This document shows positions 34,873-43,335 of a stretch of DNA of 64,000 nucleotides, in pieces. A program made the translations under genes and the position numbers. The notes beneath the pieces are model-generated. The model worked only from the letters and a program-made list of their open reading frames with translations. It was not told the origin of the DNA and ran no database searches. Location of the stretch: the NCBI GenBank assembly GCA_963848045.1, contig CAWKCC010000001.1, positions 372,001 through 436,000 of the forward strand, in the 5' to 3' direction. Source of the stretch: CAVUAT01 sp963848045 (GTDB lineage: Bacteria; Actinomycetota; Thermoleophilia; Solirubrobacterales; 70-9). Within the stretch, counting starts at the first letter, position 1, and every line of letters begins with the position of its first letter.

Positions 34873-37170
34873 CTAGCCCTTGAAGCGGGCCGTCCGCTTG
34901 GCCAGCACCGCGCCTTCCTGCTCGGCCGTGATCAGCTTGACCGTCACCTTCGCGCGGCCGGAGAGCCGCTTGCCGGCCTTGGTCAGCTTCAGGCGAACCA
35001 GCTTCACCTTGCCTCCGGCGACGGTGGCGGCGCCCTTCGCGAGCACCTTCCCCTTCTTGCCGCCGCGGCGGACCTGCAGGGTGGTGGCGTGACACGCAAC
35101 CCAGCCGCCCGGCGAGGAGACCTTGACACCGATCCGCTTGCCCTTCTGCTTCAGGGCTCCCTTGCCGATCGCGGCGTTGGCGCCGGTGTTGATGGCGGCG
35201 AAGTCCTTGGCCAGCGAGTAGCCCGCGGGCACGAACTTCGGCTCGGGGACCTTGACGGCCACCTGAACGCGCTTCTTCTTCTTGCTCTTCTTCTTGCTCT
35301 TCTTCTTCTTCGCCTTGAGCGTGTTCGCCGCGGCGGCAGCGGCGCCGGGCTTGCTGGCGAGCGCGCCGGGTCGCTCCACGACGGGGAGCCTCAGGTCGAG
35401 GTTCGAGACCGTGATCGCGCCCTGCCCGTCGGCCTGCCTGAGGTAGGTGCTGAGCGCGTTGTCCCCCGCGTCGCGCGGCAGCAGCTCGAGCTTCGGGATG
35501 TGGCCCGAGGCGAACTTCCAGCCGTTGGGGTGGAGCTGGAAGACCTGCCGGGCAGAGCCGGCGGCGGGACGGAGCACCCCGCGCGAGACCAGCGTCTCCT
35601 GGTTGGTCGCAGGATCAACGTCGAGCAGCCGGGCCGCCAACTCGGAGTTCGGCGCCGGTGAGTTGATGTCGGCGATTACGGTGGCCGGGCCCATCAGCGT
35701 GTAGCCGGCGCCGGGCACGGCCGGGAGGCGATAGCTCGCGACTCCGGCCTGGTCGTCGGCGGCGACCGACCTGCACGGGTTGCCGCCGCTGGAGACGGGG
35801 TCGAAGGTGGCGGCGATGGACGTGCTGCCCGAGCCCGCCGTGATCGTCTGCGGCGCGGCGCTCGAGTGGCGCACCTCGCCCGGGGCGATGCTCGCCCAGT
35901 TGGGGGCCTTGAACGGCCCGACGCCCGGAGTGCCCGAGGAGGTGGGGCAGGTCTGGGTGAAGGTCTCGACGCCCTGGGCGGGCGCGCCGCCGGCCCCCTT
36001 GACGTAGAAGTCGAGCCAGGCGTCCTCGCGCGCGGTCAGCGCCGAGGTCACGCCGGTCTTGTTCGAGGCCCGCTGGTGGCCGAAGTCGCCGAAGAACAGC
36101 GAGATCGGGCTGCCCGGGTGCTCGGCCACGGTGCGGTTGTAGAAGCGGATGGCCTCGTCGGCGGGGAAGAGGTCGTCGGTGAAGCCGCTCGAGATCAGCA
36201 TCGGCGCCGGCGCCTGGCCGTGACCGATGTAGTAGGAGGAGTGATGGGCCTTGATCTCGGTCAGGATCGAGGTCGCGGTCGGGTCGCCGTCGTAGGGCTC
36301 ACCCGCGTCGAGGCGCGCCTTCCAGCCGGTCAGATCGGCGTCCGGGTTGGGGCAGGGCTGCGGGCAATAGAAGCCCTCGCCGCTCGTCAGCCCAGAGAGG
36401 TAGAGGCCGTTGACCAGCGACTGCTTCATCACGCCGAAGCGGCCGTCATAGGACGAATCGGTCACGTAATCGAGCGTGCCGCCGCTGGGCACCAGCGAAT
36501 AGGCGAGGTCGGTCCAGGGGATGTTCGGCGACGCGCCGGCGATCCTCATCGGCTCGCTGTCGACGGGGCTGATCCACGGCACCAGCGAGCCGTCGGGGAG
36601 CATCTTGCGGTCCTTGAGCGCGGCCAGCGCCATCGAGAGGCCGCCTCCATAGGAGCCGCCGAGCGCGCCGACCCGCTGCGGATCGACGACGTCCTCGTCG
36701 GCCAGCTCCGCGGCGAACTCCTGAGCGTCCCGAACCTCGTAGCGGGTGTCCATGAGGCGCACGTAGCCGTCGTCGCAGGCCGCGCCGCCGGCCGTCTTGG
36801 ACAAAGGCGTGCCGCAGGACTCGTGGAAGCCGCGGGCGGTCATGCTGAAGACGGCGTAGCCGCGGCTGGTGAAGCGCCGCATCTGCGCGAAGCTGAACTT
36901 GCGGCCGCCGTAGCCGTGGCCCCAGATCAGCAGCGGGAAGTTGCCATCCCCCGCGCCCGGGTCGGGAGGGAAGGCGACGTTGACGTCGATCGGCATGCCG
37001 TCGAAGGTCGCCGTCGTGCTGCGGGGAGAGGAGCTGCCGCACTCGCGAACGCCGTCTCCGGCCACGCTGCAGCTGACGTCGCCCCCGAACACATCGGGGA
37101 TCACGGCGTCGGCGCTGGGGACGAGCACCAGCGAGCCGAGCAGAACGGACAGAACAGCGGCCTTACGCAT
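34873..37170 (-). CDS. Secreted S15/CocE-like alpha/beta hydrolase with Lys-rich linker
   Basis: 765 residues. Signal peptide at 1-22 (MRKAAVLSVLLGSLVLVPSADA). The hydrolase domain has the X-Pro-peptidase style nucleophile GGSYGGG (about 193-199), Asp in GFTDDLFPADEA (about 350) and His in GDFGHQRASNK (about 388). A jelly-roll-like C-domain follows, then a lysine cluster with KKKKSKKKSKKKK (about 623-640) and a beta-rich end rich in Lys and Val. It may cleave peptides or esters outside the cell; the basic region could bind teichoic or nucleic polyanions. ATG 37170 with GAGGAGAGG upstream; its leader contains a CGCAT/ATGCG hairpin and a TATGCT box about 90 bases upstream. Confidence 0.82.
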   Translation of the reverse strand: MRKAAVLSVLLGSLVLVPSADAVIPDVFGGDVSCSVAGDGVRECGSSSPRSTTATFDGMPIDVNVAFPPDPGAGDGNFPLLIWGHGYGGRKFSFAQMRRFTSRGYAVFSMTARGFHESCGTPLSKTAGGAACDDGYVRLMDTRYEVRDAQEFAAELADEDVVDPQRVGALGGSYGGGLSMALAALKDRKMLPDGSLVPWISPVDSEPMRIAGASPNIPWTDLAYSLVPSGGTLDYVTDSSYDGRFGVMKQSLVNGLYLSGLTSGEGFYCPQPCPNPDADLTGWKARLDAGEPYDGDPTATSILTEIKAHHSSYYIGHGQAPAPMLISSGFTDDLFPADEAIRFYNRTVAEHPGSPISLFFGDFGHQRASNKTGVTSALTAREDAWLDFYVKGAGGAPAQGVETFTQTCPTSSGTPGVGPFKAPNWASIAPGEVRHSSAAPQTITAGSGSTSIAATFDPVSSGGNPCRSVAADDQAGVASYRLPAVPGAGYTLMGPATVIADINSPAPNSELAARLLDVDPATNQETLVSRGVLRPAAGSARQVFQLHPNGWKFASGHIPKLELLPRDAGDNALSTYLRQADGQGAITVSNLDLRLPVVERPGALASKPGAAAAAANTLKAKKKKSKKKSKKKKRVQVAVKVPEPKFVPAGYSLAKDFAAINTGANAAIGKGALKQKGKRIGVKVSSPGGWVACHATTLQVRRGGKKGKVLAKGAATVAGGKVKLVRLKLTKAGKRLSGRAKVTVKLITAEQEGAVLAKRTARFKG

Positions 37171-37320
37171 GTGTCTCTCTACCTCTCCTCGTCACCGGGC
37201 GCTCCCTGTAAGCGCACGCATCCTCAAGAATGCGCGTGGGCAGCATAGCGACAAGCCGCCTCCCGGGATTGCCCCGGAAACCACGCGAACGGCCGAAAGC
37301 GGTCGTCGCGGTCGTCGCGC

Positions 37321-38127
37321 TCAGCGCTTCTCGGCCTGGCCCGCGGCGATGCGATCTGCGATGCGATCCGCGCCGCCGCGGCGCTGCAACCGAGCGGCCA
37401 GCTCCGGGTGGCGGTAGCCGATCTCCGCGGCGAAGCGCTGGCGCAGGGGAGCGACCGTTATCTCGCTGGGATTGCGTCGGATCGCCCTGGCCACCGCCGC
37501 TGCGACCTTCTCGGGAGTCGTGGTACCGACCCCGGGGGGCGGTGCCGAGCCCGCATCGTGGAACATCCCCGCCTCGCGAACGAATCCGGGCGAGACGATC
37601 GAGACCCCGACCCCGGCGGGCGCGAGGTCCTCGCGCAATCCGAAGGCAAAGCCGCGCAAGCCGAACTTGGTGGCGTTGTAGATCGAGGAGCGCGGCGAGC
37701 CCACCTTGCCGGCGAGCGAGGAGACCAGCACGATCTGCCCCCCGCCCTTCCGCGCCAGGCTCGGCGCCAGCTCGCGCGCCATCATGATCGGCGCCTCGAG
37801 GTTGACCCGCAGGGCCCGGCTGACCTCGGACTCGGCGAGCTCGTGGAGCCTGCCGGTGCCGGGCAGGGCGGCGTTTGCGACCAGCGCGTCGAGCTCGCCC
37901 GCAGCGCGCACCAGCTCCGCGGCGGCTCCCTCGGAGGCGAGGTCGGCCACGATCGTCGTGTGCCGCGCGGCCCCACCCGGCAGCGAGCGCGCCAGCTCCT
38001 CGAGCTCGCGCTCGCGCCGGGAGCTGAGCACGAGCGTCGCGCCCGCGTCAGCCAAGCGCGCAGCGATCGCCCTGCCGAGGCCGCCCGTGGCGCCGCTCAA
38101 CAGCACCCTCCTGCCCTCGAGCTCCAT
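37321..38127 (-). CDS. Short-chain dehydrogenase/reductase
   Basis: 268 residues, classical SDR. Cofactor motif LSGATGGLGRAIA, structural NAA in VANAALPG, catalytic Ser in VSSLAG and YNATK as YxxxK. An Arg near the first beta-strand end (SSRRERE) suggests NADPH preference. The end of the protein is basic. Similar enzymes are annotated as ketoacyl reductases or DltE-like; the substrate is unknown. The ATG at 38127 is six bases after TAGCTT. It is divergent from the riboswitch-controlled NlpC/P60 gene and lies 150 bases upstream of the secreted hydrolase gene. Confidence 0.88.
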   Translation of the reverse strand: MELEGRRVLLSGATGGLGRAIAARLADAGATLVLSSRRERELEELARSLPGGAARHTTIVADLASEGAAAELVRAAGELDALVANAALPGTGRLHELAESEVSRALRVNLEAPIMMARELAPSLARKGGGQIVLVSSLAGKVGSPRSSIYNATKFGLRGFAFGLREDLAPAGVGVSIVSPGFVREAGMFHDAGSAPPPGVGTTTPEKVAAAVARAIRRNPSEITVAPLRQRFAAEIGYRHPELAARLQRRGGADRIADRIAAGQAEKR

Positions 38128-38133
38128 GGCCCC

Positions 38134-38139
38134 AAGCTA
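38134..38139 (-). promoter_or_regulatory. Leaderless -10 element before the SDR gene
   Basis: TAGCTT on the minus strand, six bases before the ATG at 38127. Only 18 bases separate it from the 19-bp repeat array that belongs to the opposite promoter. Confidence 0.5.
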
Positions 38140-38157
38140 CCCCACGGCCTGCTTCAA

Positions 38158-38214
38158 AGGAATCCTTCGTAGTACGAGGGATCCTTCGTATTGCAAGGGA
38201 TCCTTCGTTTCTGC
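38158..38214. repeat. Three abutting 19-bp direct repeats just before the riboswitch promoter -10 box
   Basis: Copies at 38158-38176, 38177-38195 and 38196-38214 share AGGGATCCTTCGT followed by a variable six bases; the first copy has one change. Each holds a GGATCC-centred dyad. The array ends exactly where the -10 hexamer begins, so a protein bound here would cover the -35 region and spacer. It looks like a multi-site operator. Confidence 0.8.
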
Positions 38215-38220
38215 TAGCTT
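38191..38220 (+). promoter_or_regulatory. Promoter of the riboswitch/NlpC transcript
   Basis: TTGCAA (38191-38196), 18-base spacer, TAGCTT (38215-38220). The expected start near 38227 leaves just enough leader for the whole riboswitch. The -35 box and spacer lie in the second and third 19-bp repeats. Confidence 0.55.
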
Positions 38221-38238
38221 GCCGCGACGAACATATTG

Positions 38239-38367
38239 CCGAATCCCGCCTCAGACACGGCGGGATCGGGGGAACCGAGAAGTTAGGGGCGAACCCACCC
38301 AGTGTGGGAGCGCAAGTCCTTTAGCGCCAGCCCGACAGCTAACCCCGTAGGCCGACGAAGGAGAGCT
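38239..38367 (+). promoter_or_regulatory. c-di-AMP riboswitch (ydaO-yuaA class)
   Basis: The leader has the conserved blocks of this class in order: CCGAATCCCGCC and GGCGGGATCGGGGGAACCG (P1/P2 side), GGGGCGAACCCA, a variable hairpin CCACCCAGTGTGGG, then CCGACAGCTAACCCCGTAGG and GACGAAGGAGAGC at the 3' side. The motif GACAGCTAACCCCGTAGGC is diagnostic. In actinobacteria this riboswitch controls cell-wall hydrolases such as Rpf and NlpC/P60 proteins and turns them off at high c-di-AMP. The 3' end AAGGAG doubles as the likely ribosome site, so control could be at translation. Confidence 0.9.
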
Positions 38368-38370
38368 GTT

Positions 38371-38949
38371 CTGCGTTCAACCCCAACAACTTCGAAGCGG
38401 CGCTGGCTGACCGTTGCGCTGACAGTCGGTGGCGTGCTCGCCATGGCCGCCCCGGCCGCAGCTGCGACCGGCGGCGCCACCGCGCCCGGCTCGACTGCTC
38501 CCACCCCGAACCTCGGGCCTCCCGGCAAGGCGAAGCTGAAGAAGAACGGGATCGCCGTGGCGCCCAGGAACGCGCCCGTGCAGGTGCAGATGGCGATCAA
38601 CGCCGGCAACCAGATCCGCAAGTTCCCCTACCGCTACGGCGGTGGTCACAGGTCCTTCTTCGACTCGGGCTATGACTGCTCGGGCGCCGTCAGCTACGTG
38701 CTGCATGGCGCCGGCCTGCTCGACGGCCCGCTGCCCTCGGGCCCGCTCGCCTCGAGCTGGGGCTCGGCGGGCAAGGGGCGCTGGATCACCGTCTACGCGA
38801 ACGGCGGCCACGCCTACATGGTGGTCGCCGGCCTCCGCTTCGACACATCGGCCGTCGGTGAGAAGCTGAACCGCGGCAGCGGGCCTCGCTGGCGGAAGAC
38901 GAAGCGCCGGCCCAAGGGCTACACGGCCAAGTACTACCCGGGCCTCTAG
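38371..38949 (+). CDS. Secreted NlpC/P60-like cell-wall hydrolase under c-di-AMP riboswitch control
   Basis: 192 residues. N-terminus has a basic stretch, a hydrophobic core and AAPAAAA, i.e. a signal peptide; then a Pro/Thr/Ala linker and a compact NlpC/P60-type domain with catalytic Cys in YDCSGAVSYVL and His in GGHAYMVVAG. It should cut peptidoglycan stem peptides. No ATG, GTG or TTG precedes the signal peptide after the riboswitch; the only workable codon is CTG 38371, seven bases after GGAG. A GTG at 38302 is inside the aptamer and is rejected. The gene stands alone, followed 42 bases later by the AzlC gene with its own promoter box. Confidence 0.82.
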   Translation: MRSTPTTSKRRWLTVALTVGGVLAMAAPAAAATGGATAPGSTAPTPNLGPPGKAKLKKNGIAVAPRNAPVQVQMAINAGNQIRKFPYRYGGGHRSFFDSGYDCSGAVSYVLHGAGLLDGPLPSGPLASSWGSAGKGRWITVYANGGHAYMVVAGLRFDTSAVGEKLNRGSGPRWRKTKRRPKGYTAKYYPGL

Positions 38950-38978
38950 GCCACCCGCCTCCACACCCACTGTCCGCC

Positions 38979-38984
38979 TAGAGT
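38979..38984 (+). promoter_or_regulatory. Leaderless -10 element before azlC
   Basis: TAGAGT, then seven bases, then ATG 38992. Confidence 0.5.
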
Positions 38985-38991
38985 CCGCCCG

Positions 38992-39729
38992 ATGGCGAGC
39001 CGCGGACGAGAGGCCGAGCGAGCCGGGCGCGGCGCGGCGTTTCGCGCCGGCGTGCGCGCCGGGCTTCCCTTCTCGGCGGCGGCGCTGCTGCTGGCGATTT
39101 CCTACGGGGTGATCGCCGAACCGGTGCTGGGAGCGGGCGCGGCGCTCGCCACCTCCGCGTTCGTGTTCGCGGGCTCGGCGCAGTTCGGCTCGGCCGCGGT
39201 GCTGGCGGCGGGCGGCGGGGTTGCGCCCGCCGCAATCGCGGCGGTGCTGCTCAACGCGCGCTACGTGCCGATGGGGGTCGCCCTGGCGCCCTCGCTGCGC
39301 GGCGGGCCCTGGTTGCGGGCGGCCTACGGCGAGGCGATGATCGACGCCTCCTGGGCGATGGCCAGCCGCGGCGGCGGGCGCTTCGACCCCGACTTCATGG
39401 TCGGCGCCACCCTTCCCTCCTATCCGGCCTGGGTGGCCGGGACGGCGATCGGCGTCTTCGCGGGCGATCTGATCGGCAACCCGGCGGACCTGGGGCTGGA
39501 CGCGCTGTTCCCGGCCTTCTTCCTGGCACTGCTGATGCGAGGCGAGCTGCGGGAGGGGCGCCTGGCCGTGACTGCCGCCCTGATGGGGGCGGCGATCGGC
39601 CTGGCGCTGACGCCCATCACCCCGGCCGGGGTGCCGGTGATCGCGGCCAGCACCGCTGCCCTGATCGGGCTGCGGCGCGGCACCGCCGGGGCGCCGACGC
39701 CGACGCTGGAGGGCGATCCGGTTGGCTGA
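38992..39729 (+). CDS. azlC: AzlC-type branched-chain amino acid exporter, large subunit
   Basis: 245 residues with about six to seven membrane segments. AGLPFSAAALLLAISYGVIA and FVFAGSAQFGSAAVLAAGG are the AzlC hallmarks, followed by LLNARYVPMGVAL. Together with AzlD it forms a two-part exporter for branched-chain or related amino acids. The start is supported by the leaderless box. The next gene overlaps its end by eight bases. Confidence 0.9.
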   Translation: MASRGREAERAGRGAAFRAGVRAGLPFSAAALLLAISYGVIAEPVLGAGAALATSAFVFAGSAQFGSAAVLAAGGGVAPAAIAAVLLNARYVPMGVALAPSLRGGPWLRAAYGEAMIDASWAMASRGGGRFDPDFMVGATLPSYPAWVAGTAIGVFAGDLIGNPADLGLDALFPAFFLALLMRGELREGRLAVTAALMGAAIGLALTPITPAGVPVIAASTAALIGLRRGTAGAPTPTLEGDPVG

Positions 39730-40033
39730 CGCCTGGCTGCTGTTCGCCTGCCTCGTGGTCAGCACCGCGCTGATCCGGGCGGCCGGCCCGGTCGCGCTCG
39801 GCGGGCGGGAGTTGCCCGACCGGGCAGCAGGGGTGATCGCGCTGCTGGCCCCGGCGCTGCTCGCGGCGCTGGTGGTCACCGAGAGCTTCCGCGGCGAGGG
39901 CGGCGAGCTGACCCTCGACGCCCGCGTCCTCGGTGTCACCGCCGCGGGCATGGCGCTGGCGCTGCGCAGCTCGATCGTCGTCGCGATGGCGGTGGCGATG
40001 GCCGTGACCGCCGGCGTCCGGGCGCTGTCCTAA
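39722..40033 (+). CDS. azlD: AzlD-type small subunit of amino acid exporter
   Basis: 103 residues, three to four hydrophobic segments, with the AzlD pattern: TALIRAAGPVALGGRELP near the N-terminus and ALLAPALLAALVVTE in the middle. TTG start at 39722 overlaps the azlC stop, a typical azlCD arrangement. Works with AzlC. Confidence 0.88.
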   Translation: MADAWLLFACLVVSTALIRAAGPVALGGRELPDRAAGVIALLAPALLAALVVTESFRGEGGELTLDARVLGVTAAGMALALRSSIVVAMAVAMAVTAGVRALS

Positions 40034-40172
40034 GGCCCGATCCGCGAGACCGGGGTTAAAGGGGGGCAGCCAAGATTGGCCGTTCTGGTGTAGCGTCGGG
40101 AGCGCGGCTCGGATAGCGTCAGATCTCGTCCGTCCACGCGCGATCGCCGAGTACCTGGGAGAGGAGAGCGTC

Positions 40173-41198
40173 GTAGCAGCGAGCACAGCCACTGATATCC
40201 GCCTTGCCGGAATCAGCAAGCGCTATGGCGAAGTCGTGGCCGTCGACGACCTCGACCTGGAGATCGAGCGCGGCGAGTTCTTCACGCTGCTCGGCCCCTC
40301 GGGCTCGGGAAAGACGACCACGCTGAGGATGATCGCGGGCTTCGAGGAGCCCGACACCGGCACGGTCGAGCTGGCGGGCCGCGACGTCACCGCGCAGGCC
40401 CCCTATGACCGCCAGGTCAACACCGTGTTCCAGGACTATGCGCTCTTCCCTCACATGAGCGTGGGCGAGAACATCGAGTACGGGATGCGGGTGACGGGCG
40501 TGGGCGCTGAGGAACGCCGCACGCGGGCGACGGAGGCGCTGGAGACCGTGCGCCTGGCGGGCTACCAAGACCGCAAGCCGGGACAGCTGTCGGGGGGACA
40601 GCAGCAGCGCGTCGCCCTGGCGCGCGCGATGGTCAACAGACCGAGGGTCCTGCTCCTGGACGAGCCGCTCGGAGCGCTCGACCTGAAGCTGCGCGAGCAG
40701 ATGCAGATCGAGCTCAAGGCCATCCAGCGCGACGTCGGCATCACCTTCGTCTACGTCACCCATGACCAAGAGGAGGCGCTGACGATGTCCAACCGGATAG
40801 CGGTCTTCAACGAGGGCGGGATCGAGCAGATCGGCGAGCCGACCGAGATCTACGAGCGCCCGGCCAACCCCTTCGTGGCGAGCTTCGTCGGTGTCTCGAA
40901 TCTGCTCGAGCGCCACGGCGAGCGCTTCACGGTGCGGCCCGAGAAGGTGATCCTGCTCGAGAACGGCTCCGGCCCACGAGGGATCCACAGGGAGGCCGGC
41001 GTGATCAGGGAGGTTGCCTACGCGGGGATGATCACCCGCTACCTGGTCGACCTCGAGGCCGGGGGACAACTTCAGGTCGTCCGTCAGAACCTGGAGGCGC
41101 CCTCCGAGGACCTCCAGGCCGAGAAAGGACGGAAAGTGAAAATCGGATGGCGCACAGAGCACACCGTGCCCGTCCGCGGAGAGGAGAAGAAACAGTGA
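40173..41198 (+). CDS. potA: Polyamine ABC transporter ATP-binding protein (system 1)
   Basis: About 341 residues. Nucleotide-binding domain with Walker A GPSGSGKTT, signature LSGGQQQRVALAR, Walker B LLLDEPLGALD and the H-loop in YVTHDQEEALT; a TOBE domain follows from about 255. The conserved first strand (IRLAGISKRYGEVVAVDD) lies upstream of the first ordinary start, GTG 40236, so the gene must begin earlier. No ATG, GTG or TTG is in frame there; GTA 40173, six bases after AGGAG, is in the expected place and is used provisionally. The stop overlaps the potD start (GTGA). It heads a plus-strand A-D-B-C operon. Confidence 0.88.
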   Translation, partial: VAASTATDIRLAGISKRYGEVVAVDDLDLEIERGEFFTLLGPSGSGKTTTLRMIAGFEEPDTGTVELAGRDVTAQAPYDRQVNTVFQDYALFPHMSVGENIEYGMRVTGVGAEERRTRATEALETVRLAGYQDRKPGQLSGGQQQRVALARAMVNRPRVLLLDEPLGALDLKLREQMQIELKAIQRDVGITFVYVTHDQEEALTMSNRIAVFNEGGIEQIGEPTEIYERPANPFVASFVGVSNLLERHGERFTVRPEKVILLENGSGPRGIHREAGVIREVAYAGMITRYLVDLEAGGQLQVVRQNLEAPSEDLQAEKGRKVKIGWRTEHTVPVRGEEKKQ

Positions 41199-42394
41199 GT
41201 CGATTCAGACGCAATCCCGCGTGGGCGCCCTTCCTTGTCGTGGTCGGGCTCTCCGTGTTCATGCTGGCGTTCGCCGGCTGCGGGTCAGACGACAATGGGG
41301 GCGGTGGCGGTGGCGACGCCCTGACGGAGCTCGGCGAGGGCGAGGGCGAGGTCAACCTCGTCGCCTGGGCCGGATACGTCGAGGACGGCTCCACCGATCC
41401 GAACGTCGACTGGGTGACCGATTTCGAGAAGCAGACCGGTTGCAAGGTCAACGTCAAGCTCGGAAACACGTCTGACGAGATGGTGACGCTGATGCGCACC
41501 GGCGAGTACGACGGCGTCTCGGCCTCCGGCGACGCGACGCTGCGCCTGATCGAGGGCGGCGACGTGGCCCCTGTGAACACCGACCTGATCCCGAACTACG
41601 AGGACGTCTTCGACGCCCTCAAGGATCAGCCCTTCAACAGCGTTGACGGCCAGATGTACGGCGTGCCGCACGGCCGTGGCTCCAACCTGCTGATGTGGAA
41701 CACGGAAGACGTGAAGCCCGCCCCGACGTCCTGGGACGTGGTCTTCGATCCGGCCGTGGCGAGCAAGTACAAGGGCAAGGTGACCGCGTACGACAGCCCC
41801 ATCTACATCGCCGATGCGGCGCTGTACCTGCGCGAGACTCAGCCTGATCTGGGGATCGAGAACCCCTACGAGCTCGACCAGGAGCAGTTCGACGCCGCGA
41901 TTGACCTGCTCAAGCAGCAGAAGCAGGACATCGGCGAGTACTGGTCCGACTACACCAAGCAGATCGAGGCGTTCGCCAACGGCACCAGCACCGTGGGCAC
42001 GACCTGGCAGGTGATCACCAACCTGCTCCAGGACGAGAACGCACCGGTCGAGAATGTCCTGCCCAAGGAGGGCGCGACAGGTTGGTCGGACACGTGGATG
42101 ATCAGCTCGGAGGCTAAGAATCCCAATTGCATGTACGAGTGGATGAACCACATCATCAGCCCCAAGGCGAACGCCGCGGTGGCCGAGTGGTTCGGCGAGG
42201 CGCCTTCGAACGAGAAGTCGTGCGCCCTGACGGAGAACAAGGATCACTGCGACGTCTACCACGCGCAGGACGAGGCGTTCTTCGATCAGATCGAGTTCTG
42301 GACCACCCCGACGAAGGACTGCGGGGACGACCGCGGCGAGGTCTGCAAGACCTATGCCGACTGGGTCCAGGGCTGGACGGAGGTGAAGGGCTGA
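41195..42394 (+). CDS. potD: Polyamine-type ABC substrate-binding lipoprotein (system 1)
   Basis: 399 residues. Signal peptide ending in lipobox FAGC, then a Gly-rich spacer GGGGGG and a PotD/PotF-like type 2 binding protein: EVNLVAWAGYVEDG, CKVNVKLGNTSDEMV, and WNTEDVKPAPTSWDVVFDP. It should deliver putrescine, spermidine or a related amine to the permeases. GTG start shares four bases with the potA stop. Extra Cys residues near the C-terminus (NPNCMYEW, KDCGDDRGEVCKTY) may form disulfides outside the cell. Confidence 0.9.
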   Translation: MSRFRRNPAWAPFLVVVGLSVFMLAFAGCGSDDNGGGGGGDALTELGEGEGEVNLVAWAGYVEDGSTDPNVDWVTDFEKQTGCKVNVKLGNTSDEMVTLMRTGEYDGVSASGDATLRLIEGGDVAPVNTDLIPNYEDVFDALKDQPFNSVDGQMYGVPHGRGSNLLMWNTEDVKPAPTSWDVVFDPAVASKYKGKVTAYDSPIYIADAALYLRETQPDLGIENPYELDQEQFDAAIDLLKQQKQDIGEYWSDYTKQIEAFANGTSTVGTTWQVITNLLQDENAPVENVLPKEGATGWSDTWMISSEAKNPNCMYEWMNHIISPKANAAVAEWFGEAPSNEKSCALTENKDHCDVYHAQDEAFFDQIEFWTTPTKDCGDDRGEVCKTYADWVQGWTEVKG

Positions 42395-42425
42395 TCCGAA
42401 TCAGGGATCGCCTGGGGACCGACTC

Positions 42426-43325
42426 GTGGAAGCGGCTGGCGTAAGCGCACAGCCGCCGAAGAGGTCGGCGAGCCGCAGGCTCGCCGACCTCTTCCACGGT
42501 CGCCCCCGCCTGCAGGTAGGAGCCCTGCTCGCCGGCCCTGTCGGCTGGCTGGTGATCGCCTACCTGGGCTCGCTGGCGGTGCTGTTCGCCGCCTCTTTCT
42601 GGCACCTCGACTCCTTCACGGGCGAGATCCAGCGCGGCTTCAGCCTCGACAACTTCGAGACCCTGACCGAGCCGGTCTACCGCTCGATCACCGCGCGCAC
42701 GATCGGGGTCGCCGCCCTGGTCACGATCACCGACGCGCTGCTGGCCTTCCCGGTCGCCTTCTACATGGCCAAGCTCGCCACCCCACGAGTGCGCTCCCTC
42801 CTGGTGGTGGCCGTGCTGATGCCGCTGTGGTCGAGCTACCTGGTCAAGGTCTACGCGTGGCGCACGATCCTCAGTCCCGACGGAGCGGCCAACTGGTTCC
42901 TCGACCCGTTCGGGATCACCGTCCCGGATGGGGACATCTTCCGCCTCTGGCTGGTGATGTCCTACCTGTGGCTGCCGTTCATGGTGATCCCGATCTACGC
43001 CGGTCTCGAGCGCATCTCGGACTCGCTGCTGAGCGCCTCCGACGACCTCGGCGCCAAGCCCTGGACGACCTTCCGACGAGTGATCCTGCCGCTCGCGTTC
43101 CCGGCGGTGGTCGCCGGGTCCATTTTCACCTTCTCGCTCACCCTCGGCGACTTCATCGCCCCGACCCTGGTCAGCAGCACCCAGTTCATCGGCAACGTCG
43201 TCTACACCAACGTCGGCATAGCCAACAACCTGCCGTTCGCCGCGGCCTTCGCGCTGGTGCCTGTCGCCGTGATGATCATCTACCTGCTGATCGCGCGGCG
43301 CCTGGGAGCGTTCGAGCACGTATGA
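42426..43325 (+). CDS. potB: Polyamine ABC transporter permease PotB-type (system 1)
   Basis: 299 residues, six membrane segments after a basic N-terminus. The cytoplasmic EAA-type loop that contacts the ATPase is ASDDLGAKPWTTFRRVILP (about 203-221). GTG start 31 bases after potD. Pairs with the PotC-type permease that follows. Confidence 0.9.
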   Translation: MEAAGVSAQPPKRSASRRLADLFHGRPRLQVGALLAGPVGWLVIAYLGSLAVLFAASFWHLDSFTGEIQRGFSLDNFETLTEPVYRSITARTIGVAALVTITDALLAFPVAFYMAKLATPRVRSLLVVAVLMPLWSSYLVKVYAWRTILSPDGAANWFLDPFGITVPDGDIFRLWLVMSYLWLPFMVIPIYAGLERISDSLLSASDDLGAKPWTTFRRVILPLAFPAVVAGSIFTFSLTLGDFIAPTLVSSTQFIGNVVYTNVGIANNLPFAAAFALVPVAVMIIYLLIARRLGAFEHV

Positions 43326-43335
43326 GGGGGGCGCG

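Noticed and set aside
38302..38370. GTG 38302 as the start of the NlpC/P60 protein
   Set aside because: It lies inside the riboswitch aptamer and would add an Arg-rich stretch before a complete signal peptide.
40236..40238. GTG 40236 as the start of system-1 potA
   Set aside because: It cuts off the conserved first beta strand and has no ribosome site; the upstream codons align with the family.
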